57,616 nt of DNA, taken from Mycobacterium sherrisii. Its GTDB lineage: Bacteria; Actinomycetota; Actinomycetes; Mycobacteriales; Mycobacteriaceae. Below are positions 26,198 to 35,202 of the stretch, one piece after another. The position numbers and the translations under genes are program-made. Where the stretch lies: contig NZ_LQPT01000108.1 in NCBI RefSeq assembly GCF_002102355.1, positions 1 through 57,616 of the forward strand, in the 5' to 3' direction. The notes below the pieces were generated by a model that was not told the DNA's origin, did no database searches, and saw nothing but the letters and a program-made list of their open reading frames with translations. Every line of letters begins with the position of its first letter. The first letter of the stretch is position 1.

Positions 26198-27364
26198 ATG
26201 ACCGAAAACCCTGACGGACGCGACGGAATCAAGGGATTGGCCACCAAGGCCATCCACGCCGGCTACCACCCCGACCCGGCCACCGGGGCCGTCAACGCCC
26301 CGATTTACGCCAGCAGCACGTTTGCCCAGGACGGTGTCGGCGGCTTGCGCGGCGGATTCGAGTACGCGCGCACCGGCAACCCCACCCGCGCCGCGCTGGA
26401 GGCGTCGCTAGCAGCGGTGGAGGGCGGCGCCTTCGCCCGCGCGTTCAGCTCAGGGATGGCGGCCACGGACTGTGCACTGCGCGCGATGCTGCGCCCCGGC
26501 GATCACCTGGTGATTCCCAATGACGCCTACGGCGGCACATTCCGGTTGATCGACAAGGTCTTCAGTAAGTGGAACGTCGCCTACACACCGGCGGCGCTGT
26601 CGGACCTCGACGCGGTGCGGACCGCGATCACCCCGCAGACCCGGCTGATCTGGGTGGAGACACCGACAAATCCGCTGCTGTCCATCGCCGACATCGCCGC
26701 CATCGCCGAGATGGCCAAACAGCATTCGGCAAAAGTATTGGTGGACAGCACTTTTGCTTCACCCGCGCTGCAGCAGGCGTTGGCGCTGGGTGCCGACGTG
26801 GTACTGCACTCCACCACCAAATACATCGGCGGGCACTCCGATGTGGTGGGCGGCGCGCTGGTCACCAACGACAAGGCGCTCGACGACGCGTTCGGCTTCC
26901 TACAGAACGGCGCCGGCGGGGTGCCGGGCCCGTTCGACGCCTACCTGACCATGCGCGGACTCAAGACGCTGGTGCTGCGGATGCAGCGGCACAGCGAAAA
27001 CGCCTTGGCCGTAGCGGAATTCCTGGCCGGGCACCCCGCGGTCGGCACCGTCCTGTATCCGGGTCTGCCGAGTCATCTCGGGCACGAGGTGGCCGCGCGG
27101 CAGATGAGCGGTTTCGGCGGCATGGTCTCGGTGCGCATGCGCGGCGGGCGCGCCGCCGCCGAAAAGCTTTGCGCGGCCACCAAAGTGTTCATCCTGGCCG
27201 AATCGCTCGGCGGGGTCGAATCGCTGATCGAACATCCCAGCGCCATGACGCACGCGTCGACGGCCGGGTCGCAGTTGGAAGTTCCCGACGACCTGGTGCG
27301 GCTGTCGGTCGGCATCGAGGACGTCGCCGACCTGCTGGCCGACCTCGAGCAAGCCTTGGGCTAG
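26198..27364 (+). CDS. metB: Cystathionine gamma-synthase MetB
   Basis: A 388-residue PLP enzyme, the same length as I recall for Rv1079. Motifs of the Cys/Met-metabolism family are FEYARTGNPTR, FSSGMAATDCALRAML, WVETPTNPLL, VDSTFASP and HSTTKYIGGHSD with the PLP lysine. ESLGGVESLIEHPSAMTHAS forms the substrate end. It makes cystathionine from an activated homoserine and cysteine, and many actinobacterial members also have gamma-lyase activity. Combined with cbs, both directions of transsulfuration are encoded in one 3.4 kb block. It converges on greA with a 12 bp gap. Confidence 0.94.
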   Translation: MTENPDGRDGIKGLATKAIHAGYHPDPATGAVNAPIYASSTFAQDGVGGLRGGFEYARTGNPTRAALEASLAAVEGGAFARAFSSGMAATDCALRAMLRPGDHLVIPNDAYGGTFRLIDKVFSKWNVAYTPAALSDLDAVRTAITPQTRLIWVETPTNPLLSIADIAAIAEMAKQHSAKVLVDSTFASPALQQALALGADVVLHSTTKYIGGHSDVVGGALVTNDKALDDAFGFLQNGAGGVPGPFDAYLTMRGLKTLVLRMQRHSENALAVAEFLAGHPAVGTVLYPGLPSHLGHEVAARQMSGFGGMVSVRMRGGRAAAEKLCAATKVFILAESLGGVESLIEHPSAMTHASTAGSQLEVPDDLVRLSVGIEDVADLLADLEQALG

Positions 27365-27376
27365 TTCGAGGAGGAA

Positions 27377-27871
27377 CTACTCGTGGTACGGCTCCGCGCT
27401 CACCAGCGTGACCTCGACGGTGTTGCCGTTGGGCACGGTGTAGGTGCGCGTCTCGCCCTCCTTGGCGTCGATCAACGCACCGCCCAGCGGTGAGTTCGGC
27501 GAATACACCTCGAGCTTGCCGTCCTTGACACCCTCCTGGCGGGTGGCGATCAGGAAGGTCTCGGTGTCGTTCTTGTCGCCGTTGTAGTAGACCTTCACCA
27601 CCGAGCCGGGCAGCGCGACGCCGGACTGCTTCGGCGCCTCGCCGACCTTCGCGTTGTTGAGCAGGTCCTGCAGCTGGCGGATGCGGGCCTCCTGCTGGCC
27701 CTGCTCCTCGCGAGCGGCGTGATAGCCGCCGTTCTCGCGCAGGTCGCCCTCCTCACGGCGGTCGTTGATCTCCGCCGCGATCACCGGGCGGTTCGCAATG
27801 AGCTGATCGAGCTCGGCCTTGAGCCGGTCATGTGATTCCTGGGTCAGCCAGGTCACCTGAGTGTCCGTCAT
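27377..27871 (-). CDS. greA: Transcription elongation factor GreA
   Basis: A 164-residue Gre factor. The N-terminal coiled coil has the tip [18 protein letters not shown], with the acidic residues that chelate magnesium in the polymerase active site. The C-terminal FKBP-like domain includes [11 protein letters not shown] and [14 protein letters not shown]. It rescues backtracked RNA polymerase by stimulating transcript cleavage. The ATG at 27871 has GAGGAG 9 bases upstream. The 214 bp upstream region carries a near-perfect 22 bp palindrome. Confidence 0.95.
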   Translation of the reverse strand: MTDTQVTWLTQESHDRLKAELDQLIANRPVIAAEINDRREEGDLRENGGYHAAREEQGQQEARIRQLQDLLNNAKVGEAPKQSGVALPGSVVKVYYNGDKNDTETFLIATRQEGVKDGKLEVYSPNSPLGGALIDAKEGETRTYTVPNGNTVEVTLVSAEPYHE

Positions 27872-27997
27872 CGCGTCGTGCTCCTCGTCCTGTTGCTCCG
27901 CGTATCTGCGTAAGTCTCTGAACTCCGCCGATGGGAGTGTCTGGGTTCCGCCCCGTGCTGCCGCTCCGTTTTGCTCACGGCCGCTAATGCAGCAATA

Positions 27998-28019
27998 CAC
28001 GGTCCCAGCTGGAACCGTG
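27998..28019. promoter_or_regulatory. Near-perfect 22 bp palindrome upstream of greA
   Basis: The arms CACGGT (27998-28003) and ACCGTG (28014-28019) flank the central CCAGCTGG, giving 20 of 22 symmetric bases around the AG|CT centre. It lies about 127 bp upstream of greA, close to where a promoter would be. Its length and symmetry suggest a repressor operator. Confidence 0.55.
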
Positions 28020-28085
28020 CATTCACCCATGTTACCACCGTGGAAACTGCCGATGACGACATTTGGCGTTCACTTTTGTGGACGA

Positions 28086-28520
28086 TCAGGCCGGGCGCAG
28101 ATAGTCGGGGACGTCGGTGCCGCACCCGTAGATATCCGCCATCGCCGGCGGCGCCGACGACTTCACGGTGGTCGTGACCTGCACTGTTGTCTGCGCGGAC
28201 GGTGGGACCAGCACTTCGCGCCGCCCCGTCTCGCGGCCGTCTTTGGATCGCACCCGCACGATGCAGTCCACCGGCCGGGACGGGTCAGATCGCGTCACGC
28301 TGATCGTTATTGACGCCGTTTCCGCGTCGAGGACCGCGTAGCCGGCCAGCGACCCCGAGACGGCGCTGGTGCCCAGCCGCTGGTAGCCGACGATCGCGAT
28401 GCCGGTGCCGGCCGCGAGCACCAGCACCCCGAGCCCGATGGCCAGCCGGCGGCGCGACACGCGGGACAGTCGGGAACGCCCGTAGCGGGATTCCGGGCGG
28501 GGGACGGAAGGCGGGGTCAT
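28086..28520 (-). CDS. DUF4307 membrane protein (Rv1081c-like)
   Basis: A 144-residue protein, the length I recall for Rv1081c. An Arg-rich cytosolic N-terminus (RSRLSRVSRRR) precedes one membrane helix (about 26-46), then an extracytoplasmic beta-rich domain with two cysteines (PVDCIVRV, IYGCGTDVP) as in DUF4307. Function unknown. It is divergent from mca across 123 bp and lies upstream of greA on the same strand with a 214 bp gap, so it is probably transcribed separately. Confidence 0.85.
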   Translation of the reverse strand: MTPPSVPRPESRYGRSRLSRVSRRRLAIGLGVLVLAAGTGIAIVGYQRLGTSAVSGSLAGYAVLDAETASITISVTRSDPSRPVDCIVRVRSKDGRETGRREVLVPPSAQTTVQVTTTVKSSAPPAMADIYGCGTDVPDYLRPA

Positions 28521-28643
28521 GGGGCTTCACCGGGGACTGGTCTGCTGCCGGGCCGGTTGGGCGACAGCGTGCAACATCGAAGAACTGGAATTATAGGGTC
28601 CTTATAGGCTCGGGGGAGACCAGCGGATCCGACAAGGGGACAC

Positions 28644-29516
28644 GTGAGCGAACTGCGATTGATGGCGGTGCACGCCCACCCCGACGACGAGTCCAGCAAG
28701 GGCGCGGCCACCCTGGCCCGCTACGCCGACCAGGGGCATCGCGTGCTGGTTGTCACGCTCACCGGGGGCGAGCGCGGCGACATCCTCAATCCGGCGATGG
28801 ACCTGCCCGACGTCAAAGAGCACATCGCCGAGATTCGCCGGGACGAGATGGCCAAGGCCGCCGAAATCCTCGGCGTCGAGCACACCTGGCTCGGCTTCAT
28901 CGACTCGGGCCTGCCCAAGGGCGATCCGCCGCCACCGCTGCCCGACGGATGCTTCGCGCTGGTGCCGCTCGAGCAGCCCGTCGAGGCCCTGGTGCGGGTG
29001 GTTCGAGAGTTCCGCCCGCACGTGCTCATCACCTACGACGAGAACGGCGGCTACCCACATCCGGATCACATTCGCTGCCACCAGGTTTCGGTCGGAGCGT
29101 ACGAAGCGGCCGCCGACTATGCCCGCTTCCCGGATGCCGGCGAGCCGTGGGCGGTGTCCAAGCTGTACTACGTGCACGGGTTTTTGCGTCAACGGATGCA
29201 GTTGCTCCAGGACGAATTCGCCAAGCGTGGCCAGGAGGGCCCGTTCGGCCGGTGGCTGGAGTACTGGAAGCCGGAGCACGACCCGTTCGACAAGCGGGTG
29301 ACCACCCGGGTGGAGTGTTCGGAGTACTTCAGCCAGCGCGATGACGCGCTGCGCGCCCACGCCACCCAGATCGATCCCAACGCGGAGTTCTTCGCCGCGC
29401 CGATCGCCTGGCAGCAGCGGCTGTGGCCGACCGAGGAGTTCGAGTTGGCCCGCTCGCGGGTGCCGGTGCGGTTGCCCGAGGACGACCTGTTCGCCGGGAT
29501 CGAGAACCACCCGTGA
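28644..29516 (+). CDS. mca: Mycothiol S-conjugate amidase Mca
   Basis: A 290-residue zinc amidase of the PIG-L/LmbE family. [13 protein letters not shown] holds the first zinc ligands (His12, Asp15) and the catalytic Asp, and [11 protein letters not shown] the third ligand region. It is close in length to Rv1082 (288). It cleaves mycothiol S-conjugates to release mercapturic acids for export, a detoxification step specific to actinobacteria. The sequence has [11 protein letters not shown] and the C-terminal EDDLFAGI typical of Mca; the paralog MshB differs there. The GTG start at 28644 has AAGGGG 6 bases upstream. The next gene overlaps by GTGA. Confidence 0.94.
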   Translation: MSELRLMAVHAHPDDESSKGAATLARYADQGHRVLVVTLTGGERGDILNPAMDLPDVKEHIAEIRRDEMAKAAEILGVEHTWLGFIDSGLPKGDPPPPLPDGCFALVPLEQPVEALVRVVREFRPHVLITYDENGGYPHPDHIRCHQVSVGAYEAAADYARFPDAGEPWAVSKLYYVHGFLRQRMQLLQDEFAKRGQEGPFGRWLEYWKPEHDPFDKRVTTRVECSEYFSQRDDALRAHATQIDPNAEFFAAPIAWQQRLWPTEEFELARSRVPVRLPEDDLFAGIENHP

Positions 29517-29815
29517 GGCACCTGCTACTGGCGGTGATCGCCGACGGCACCCCGCGCAACACCGGGCCCGATTTCGGCAAAGCCAGCCCGATCGGGTTGC
29601 TGGTCGTCGTGCTGCTGTTGATCGCCACCTTGTTCCTGCTGCGCTCGATGAACCGGCAGCTGAAAAAGGTGCCCGAGTCCTTCGACCCCACCCACCCCGA
29701 GCCCGATCAAGCCGCCGACGAGGGCACCGACCCGGTCGTCCCCCCGCCCGACGAAACCCCGGGGCCGGCGAACGGATCGAGTCGGCCGTCGGGATCCGGT
29801 GATGAGTCCGGCTGA
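29513..29815 (+). CDS. Small membrane protein (Rv1083-like)
   Basis: A 100-residue protein with a GTG start overlapping the mca stop. After about 25 residues there is one strong hydrophobic helix ([17 protein letters not shown]). A Pro/Asp/Glu-rich tail follows ([21 protein letters not shown]). Function unknown. The overlaps with mca (4 bp) and with the Rv1084-like gene (14 bp) show that the three are translated from one message, so a membrane-linked role next to mycothiol detoxification is possible but unproved. Confidence 0.82.
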   Translation: MRHLLLAVIADGTPRNTGPDFGKASPIGLLVVVLLLIATLFLLRSMNRQLKKVPESFDPTHPEPDQAADEGTDPVVPPPDETPGPANGSSRPSGSGDESG

Positions 29816-31823
29816 ATCCGCCGGGGCGAACACCTTGGGGCTGGCCGCCAGTCCCTATCTGCGTCAGCACGCCGACAATCCGGTGCACTGGCAGCAGTGG
29901 ACTCCGCAGGCGATGGCCGAGGCGGCCGCGCGCGACGTCCCGATCCTGCTCTCGATCGGCTACGCGGCGTGTCACTGGTGTCACGTGATGGCTCACGAAT
30001 CGTTCTCCGACGACGAGGTGGCCGCCGCAATGAACGCGAACTTCGTCTGCGTCAAGGTCGACCGCGAGGAACGCCCCGACATCGACGCGGTTTACATGAA
30101 TGCCACAGTCGCTCTCACCGGGCACGGCGGCTGGCCGATGACGTGCTTTCTGACGCCGGATGGCCGGCCCTTCTTCTGCGGCACCTACTATCCGAAAGAC
30201 GGATTCCTGCAACTGCTTTCGGCGGTCACCGACACCTGGCGGGATCGCCGCGGCCAAGTCGAGGAGGCGTCCGACCAGATCGTCGGCGAGCTGCGCAAGA
30301 TGGCCGGGGTGCTGTCCAACGCGGGCGGGGGCGGCCCCGACATCGATCCGGGCCTGTGCGACCACGCCGTTGCCACCGTGCTCGCCGGCTTGGACACAGT
30401 GCACGGCGGCTTCGGCGGGGCGCCCAAATTTCCGCCGTCGGCGATGCTCGAAGCACTGCAGCGCCACTACGAGCGCACCGGCTCGGCGGCGTCGCTGCAG
30501 GCCGTCGCACGCACCTGCGCTGCCATGGCGCGCGGCGGCATCTACGACCAACTCGCCGGCGGATTTGCCCGTTACAGCGTCGATAATGCTTGGGTCATAC
30601 CGCATTTCGAGAAAATGTTGTACGACAACGCCTTGCTGCTGCGCGCCTATGCGCACTGGGCCCGGCGTACCGGAGACCCGCTGGCGCGCCGGGTCACCGG
30701 ACAGACCGCGCGGTTTCTACTCGACGAGCTAGCCGACGGCGCGCTGTTCACCTCGTCGCTGGACGCGGACGCGGGCGGGCGCGAAGGCGCCAGTTATGTC
30801 TGGACGCCCGAGCAGCTGACCGGGGTGCTCGGGCCCGACGACGGTCCTTGGGCCGCAGAGGTTTTCGCGGTCACACCGTCCGGCACCTTCGAGCACGGGA
30901 CGTCGGTGCTGCAACTGCCCAACGACCCAGCCGATCAAGATCGGCTGGAAGGTGTTCGGGCCGCGCTGCTGGCCGCGCGGCTGACCCGAACCCAGCCGGG
31001 CCGCGACGACAAGGTCGTCACGGCCTGGAACGGTCTGGCGATCACCGCGCTAGCCGAGGCGAGTGTGGCGCTCGAGGACCCCGAGCTGGCACGCGCGGCG
31101 CGGCGCTGTGCGACGGCGGTGCTCGACTTGCACCGGGTGGATGGTCGGCTGCGGCGGGCCAGCCTGGGTGGGGTGGTCGGCGACAGCGCCGCCATCCTCG
31201 AGGACTACGCGATGCTGGCCACCGGGCTGCTGGCGCTCTACCAGCTGACCGTCGAGGACAGCTGGCTGTCCGCGGCGCGCGAGCTGCTTGACACCGCCTG
31301 CGAGCATTTCGCCGATCCGCAGCAGCCCGGCCGCTGGTACGACACCTCCGACGACGCCGAGCAGCTGATGCTGCGCCCCGCCGACCCGCTGGACGGGGCC
31401 ACACCGTCGGGCGCAGCGACCATCACCGAGGCGCTGCTGACCGCCGCACACCTGGTCGACAGCGCCACGGCGCCGCGCTATCTGACGGCGGCGCTGCAGA
31501 CGTTGGGCGCGCACGCCGTGTTGTTGGCGCGGGCGCCGGCCTCGGCCGGGCATTGGCTGGCCGTGGCCGAGGCCGCGGTGCGCGGCCCGCTGCAGGTCGC
31601 GGTCGCCTGCGACTCCGCGCGGTCGGCGCTATTGGCCGACGCGCGCCGGCTGGCTCCCGGCGGCGCGATCGTGGTGGGCGGCAAGATGGACTCGTCGGCG
31701 CTGCTGGTCGGCCGCGATCGGGTCAACGGCGCCGACGCCGCCTACGTGTGCCGCGGCCGGCTCTGCGACCTGCCGGTGACCCGCCCGACCGACCTGGCCG
31801 CCGCGTTGGGCGTACACCCGTAA
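29802..31823 (+). CDS. DUF255 thioredoxin-domain protein (YyaL/SSP411 type, Rv1084-like)
   Basis: A 673-residue protein from the ATG at 29802 (GTG 29799 is also possible). The N-terminal 160 residues form a thioredoxin-like DUF255 domain with SPYLRQHADNPVHWQQW and the redox motif CHWCHVM. The rest is an (alpha/alpha)6 barrel resembling glycan-processing enzymes or epimerases (GGIYDQLAGGFARYSVD, IPHFEKMLYDNALLLRAYAHW). The family is conserved from bacteria to human SPATA20, and its biochemical role is unknown. Its start overlaps the Rv1083-like gene. A 67 bp repeat copy begins 2 bases after its stop. Confidence 0.9.
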   Translation: MSPAESAGANTLGLAASPYLRQHADNPVHWQQWTPQAMAEAAARDVPILLSIGYAACHWCHVMAHESFSDDEVAAAMNANFVCVKVDREERPDIDAVYMNATVALTGHGGWPMTCFLTPDGRPFFCGTYYPKDGFLQLLSAVTDTWRDRRGQVEEASDQIVGELRKMAGVLSNAGGGGPDIDPGLCDHAVATVLAGLDTVHGGFGGAPKFPPSAMLEALQRHYERTGSAASLQAVARTCAAMARGGIYDQLAGGFARYSVDNAWVIPHFEKMLYDNALLLRAYAHWARRTGDPLARRVTGQTARFLLDELADGALFTSSLDADAGGREGASYVWTPEQLTGVLGPDDGPWAAEVFAVTPSGTFEHGTSVLQLPNDPADQDRLEGVRAALLAARLTRTQPGRDDKVVTAWNGLAITALAEASVALEDPELARAARRCATAVLDLHRVDGRLRRASLGGVVGDSAAILEDYAMLATGLLALYQLTVEDSWLSAARELLDTACEHFADPQQPGRWYDTSDDAEQLMLRPADPLDGATPSGAATITEALLTAAHLVDSATAPRYLTAALQTLGAHAVLLARAPASAGHWLAVAEAAVRGPLQVAVACDSARSALLADARRLAPGGAIVVGGKMDSSALLVGRDRVNGADAAYVCRGRLCDLPVTRPTDLAAALGVHP

Positions 31824-31824
31824 C

Positions 31825-31891
31825 CGCCGCGAAACTGTATTCCGCGACGCATTTCGCGAGTAATGGCTCGCTGGTTGCGAGCAGTCCCGCG
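31825..31891. repeat. Dispersed intergenic repeat, copy 1
   Basis: This ~67 bp element starts 2 bases after the Rv1084-like stop. Its first 25 bases (31825-31849) match 41765-41789 with one difference. The 13-base core CATTTCGCGAGTA (31850-31862) is the exact reverse complement of the core of copy 2. TCGCTGGTTGC (31868-31878) and AGTCCCGCG (31883-31891) again match copy 2 in the same orientation. GCTCGC-TGGTT-GCGAGC (31866-31882) forms a perfect hairpin in this copy only. Confidence 0.85.
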
Positions 31892-31899
31892 AGTCGGGG

Positions 31900-32625
31900 T
31901 CAGAAGACCACAAACCACATCGCGATGTAATGGCAGATTGCCGCGATCGCGGTGCAGGCATGGAAGAACTCGTGGTAGCCGAACGTCGTCGGCCAGGGGT
32001 CGGGCCAGCGCAGTGCGTAGAGAATGCCGCCGATGCTGTACAGCGCGCCGCCGACGAACAGCAGCACCATGGCAGCCACCCCCGCGTTGTGCAGGATTTC
32101 GCCGGTGTACCAAACCGCGACCCACCCCAGCAGGATGTACAGCGGCACGCCGACCCACCGCGGCGCCGTCGGCCACAGCATCTTCAGCAAAATCCCGGCC
32201 GCCGCGCCGCCCCACACGATTGACAGCACCACGCGCCCGTCCTGCGGGGAGAGGGCGAGCAGCGCAAAGGGCGTGTAGCTGCCCGCGATGAAAACGAAGA
32301 TCATCGAGTGGTCGGCCCGCTTCATCCATTTCTGGGCGGTCGCCGATTTCCAGTGCACCCGATGATAGGTGGCGCTGACGGAGAACATCACGATGGTGGC
32401 GGCGGTGTACAGCAGCGTCGCCAGGCCGGCGCGGGTCGACCCCACTGCCCACGACACCGCGACCAGCGAAGCGCCCGCGAATACGGCGGTCGCCGCGGAA
32501 TAGACGTGGATCCAGCCCCGGAACCGCGGCTTGGTCAATACCCGGGCCACACCCTCGACCAGGTGTTGGGTCGCGTTGGCGGTGAGTCCCTGCGGTTCGG
32601 ACTGCTCCGTCGTGGTCTGACTCAT
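31900..32625 (-). CDS. Hemolysin III / adipoR-like membrane protein (Rv1085c-like)
   Basis: A 241-residue seven-helix membrane protein. The family residues are [28 protein letters not shown] with conserved Ser and His near the membrane face, [20 protein letters not shown], and the C-terminal [16 protein letters not shown]. These histidines and the Ser-Asp form the zinc site of PAQR/hemolysin III proteins. Despite the name, toxicity is doubtful and lipid or membrane homeostasis is more likely. The ATG at 32625 has AGGAGA upstream. It converges on the Rv1084-like gene; repeat copy 1 fills the gap. Confidence 0.9.
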   Translation of the reverse strand: MSQTTTEQSEPQGLTANATQHLVEGVARVLTKPRFRGWIHVYSAATAVFAGASLVAVSWAVGSTRAGLATLLYTAATIVMFSVSATYHRVHWKSATAQKWMKRADHSMIFVFIAGSYTPFALLALSPQDGRVVLSIVWGGAAAGILLKMLWPTAPRWVGVPLYILLGWVAVWYTGEILHNAGVAAMVLLFVGGALYSIGGILYALRWPDPWPTTFGYHEFFHACTAIAAICHYIAMWFVVF

Positions 32626-32766
32626 CTCTCCTGCTGCCTTCGTCCGATGACGGTCGAATTGCCGATGCCTACATCGATAAACAGTAGCTCGCGCCGGCGG
32701 GCTCGCCGCGGCGTCGAGCGCGGTGACATGCTGCGGAATTCCCCGAGAACAGGCGTCGGCTCACAG

Positions 32767-32772
32767 TAGGGT
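32767..32772 (+). promoter_or_regulatory. Probable -10 of leaderless prenyl transferase gene
   Basis: TAGGGT ends 8 bases before the GTG at 32781; no ribosome site. The 155 bp upstream to the hemolysin III start shows nothing else. Confidence 0.5.
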
Positions 32773-32780
32773 GGACGTTC

Positions 32781-33569
32781 GTGGAGATCATCCCGCCGCG
32801 GCTCAAAGAGCCGTTGTATCGCGTCTACGAGCTACGGCTGAGGCAGGGCCTGGCCGCTTCGAAGTCGCAGCTGCCGCGGCATATCGCGGTGTTGTGTGAC
32901 GGGAACCGGCGCTGGGCCCGCGACGCCGGATACGACGACGTCAGCTACGGCTACCGGATGGGCGCGGCCAAGATCGCCGAGATGCTGCGCTGGTGTTCCG
33001 AAGCCGGCGTCGAGATGACCACCGTGTATTTGCTGTCCACCGAAAACCTGCAGCGCGATCCCGACGAGCTGGCCGGCCTGATCGAAATCATCACCGACGT
33101 CGTCGAGGAGATCTGCGCCCCGGCCAACCGCTGGAGCGTGCGCACGGTCGGCGACTTGGAACTGCTCGGCGATGGGCCGGCCCGCCGGTTGCGCGAGGCG
33201 GTCGAGTCCACACCCAGCGCCGCGCCCTTCCACGTCAACGTGGCGGTCGGCTACGGCGGCCGTCAGGAGATCGTCGGGGCGGTGCGCGCGCTGTTGAGCA
33301 AGGAACTCGCCAACGGCGCGACCGCGGAGGAACTGGTCGAGTCGGTGACGGTCGAGGCCATCTCCGAAAACCTGTACACCTCCGGGCAACCCGACCCCGA
33401 TCTCGTTATCCGCACCTCGGGTGAGCAACGACTGTCCGGGTTCTTGCTGTGGCAGAGCGCGTATTCGGAGATGTGGTTCTGTGAGACGCATTGGCCCGCG
33501 TTCCGCCGCGTCGATTTCCTGCGTGCGTTGCGTGACTACAGCCAGCGGGATCGCCGGCACGGCAAGTAG
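32781..33569 (+). CDS. Short-chain Z-isoprenyl diphosphate synthase (Rv1086-like)
   Basis: A 262-residue cis-prenyltransferase, the same length as Rv1086. The catalytic Asp is in AVLCDGNRRWARDAG, followed by YGYRMGAAKIAEMLRWC, TVYLLSTENL, NVAVGYGGRQEI and VIRTSGEQRLSGFLLWQSAYSEMWF. In M. tuberculosis this enzyme makes (2Z,6E)-farnesyl diphosphate, the precursor used by the decaprenyl synthase for the cell-wall carrier. Product length here is assumed from orthology. The usual HPGN/DGNRRWA order is kept. It starts at a leaderless-type GTG. Confidence 0.93.
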   Translation: MEIIPPRLKEPLYRVYELRLRQGLAASKSQLPRHIAVLCDGNRRWARDAGYDDVSYGYRMGAAKIAEMLRWCSEAGVEMTTVYLLSTENLQRDPDELAGLIEIITDVVEEICAPANRWSVRTVGDLELLGDGPARRLREAVESTPSAAPFHVNVAVGYGGRQEIVGAVRALLSKELANGATAEELVESVTVEAISENLYTSGQPDPDLVIRTSGEQRLSGFLLWQSAYSEMWFCETHWPAFRRVDFLRALRDYSQRDRRHGK

Positions 33570-33638
33570 CCGCGGTTGTGCCCGACCGCCCGGCGAACGC
33601 CGTTAAGCGCCAGGTCGGTTGCGTGCCACACTGAGTAG

Positions 33639-35030
33639 ATGGCTGCGCTGTCGGCTGTGGTGTTCGCGTTGAGCGGTTGGCTCGGGTTGTATCTGCTGTC
33701 CCGTGACCCGCGTAAACCGGTGCTGGTCCTGGCGGCGACGGGGCTGTGTGGCTTCGCACTGGTGGTGGCGCTGGATGCGGTGCGCACCGCCACCTCGGTG
33801 CAAACCCATGCCGGGTTGCTCAGCCGCGTCGAGATCTACCTGGTGGCCGTCCCCAGCGTGGCCTGGTTCGCGGTACTGGTCGAGCTGTCCGGGCCCGGTG
33901 ACCGGTGGCGGGCCCGCACCCGGGAGCTGCTGCTGATCGCCGGCGTCGCGGCGCTCACTTTGCTGGCGGCCGCGATCGCCGGCAGCGTCGACGGTCCGTT
34001 GCGGCCCGGCCATCTGCTGATGTTCGCGGTGATCTCGGTGTCCACCCTCGCCGCGATGGCGGCCCTGCTGATGCGCCGGTCGGCCCAGCCGATGCCCGTC
34101 GGTCGCAGCGGGCTGGGGATGGCCGTGATCGCGACGCTGTTCTTCGCGCTGGGCAACGCCATCCTGATCATTCCGCTGGGTTTGGTGCCGAGCTGGCTGG
34201 CCCTGGCGTCGACGGGATTCGACGTGCTGCTGCTGGGCGTGGCGGTGGCGGTGTGGGATGCGTTCGACGAGGGCCAGGCGCTGCGGGCGGACATGCGGCG
34301 CTCGTTCGCCGGCTCGGCGGTGGTCACCGTACTGTTCGCCGGTCAGGTGCTGATCGGTCTGGGGCTGACGCGCGATACACCGTCGGCGCAGACCGCGCTG
34401 ACGGTGCTGCTGTTCACCATCGTGGCGATCGCGCTGGCGGTGCAGGTGCTGGCCGACCCGCTGGCCGGTGTACTCGACCGGTTGGCATTTGCGAAATCGC
34501 CTGCGCTGCAAGCAGATCGGGCCGCACTGCGACACACGGGCGCGGCGCTGCCGCTTCGATCGGAATATCCGCTGGACGACGTCGACGACGAAACCTTCGC
34601 CAGACTCACCCGTCGGGCCCTGGGCCACTACGGCGACCTGACCAAACTGGTGGCCAGCCCGTTGACCGCGCTGCCGGCGATCGACGAGCGGCTGGCGGCT
34701 CGCGGCGCGCCCGATCAGCCGGTCGAGCGGGCCAACGAACTCAAAGCCCTACTCGCCGAAGGTATTTCGCGGCTCAAACCGCGTGACGGCGGCGACTTCG
34801 GCACCACCGAGGAATGGCGGTACTACAACTCGCTGTATTTCCCCTACGTCGTCGGGGTGCGTGCATACGCCCAGAACGCGACGGCGTCGGGTCTGGATCC
34901 CACCGCGCGTCGGGCCTGGCAGTGGTTCGTCACCGAGGTCCCGCAACGCTCGCTGCACAACTGGCAGAACGCGGCGGCCCGGCTGATCGCCGCCGATCTG
35001 CGCGGACGAGTGACCGTCCCCAGCGACTAG
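33639..35030 (+). CDS. Polytopic membrane protein of unknown function
   Basis: A 463-residue protein. The first 285 residues are eight or nine hydrophobic helices (for example VVFALSGWLGLYLL, LLIAGVAALTLLAAAIAG and VLLFTIVAIALAVQVL). A soluble C-terminal part of about 175 residues follows, with RALGHYGDLTKLVASPLTALP, EWRYYNSLYFPYVVGVRAY and QWFVTEVPQRSLHNWQ. The layout of a 7-9 helix sensor plus cytosolic module resembles membrane receptors of signalling proteins, but no kinase, cyclase or DNA-binding motif is seen. The start lacks a ribosome site. It is absent from this place in M. tuberculosis as I recall it (PE_PGRS genes there). Confidence 0.8.
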   Translation: MAALSAVVFALSGWLGLYLLSRDPRKPVLVLAATGLCGFALVVALDAVRTATSVQTHAGLLSRVEIYLVAVPSVAWFAVLVELSGPGDRWRARTRELLLIAGVAALTLLAAAIAGSVDGPLRPGHLLMFAVISVSTLAAMAALLMRRSAQPMPVGRSGLGMAVIATLFFALGNAILIIPLGLVPSWLALASTGFDVLLLGVAVAVWDAFDEGQALRADMRRSFAGSAVVTVLFAGQVLIGLGLTRDTPSAQTALTVLLFTIVAIALAVQVLADPLAGVLDRLAFAKSPALQADRAALRHTGAALPLRSEYPLDDVDDETFARLTRRALGHYGDLTKLVASPLTALPAIDERLAARGAPDQPVERANELKALLAEGISRLKPRDGGDFGTTEEWRYYNSLYFPYVVGVRAYAQNATASGLDPTARRAWQWFVTEVPQRSLHNWQNAAARLIAADLRGRVTVPSD

Positions 35031-35202
35031 CGTCGCCGCGCGGTGCGCAAAACCTGCCTTTTGTGTACATGCAGCGGCGTTATTTGGCTGACAACTCCGG
35101 TTGTAATGGCAATGCGGCCGATTTTCGGTTGAGCTGGCAACGAATACGGAATGCGCGGGCAACCGGTTCGCGTCGTGTGATCCCGATATGCCAGGGGGAC
35201 TT

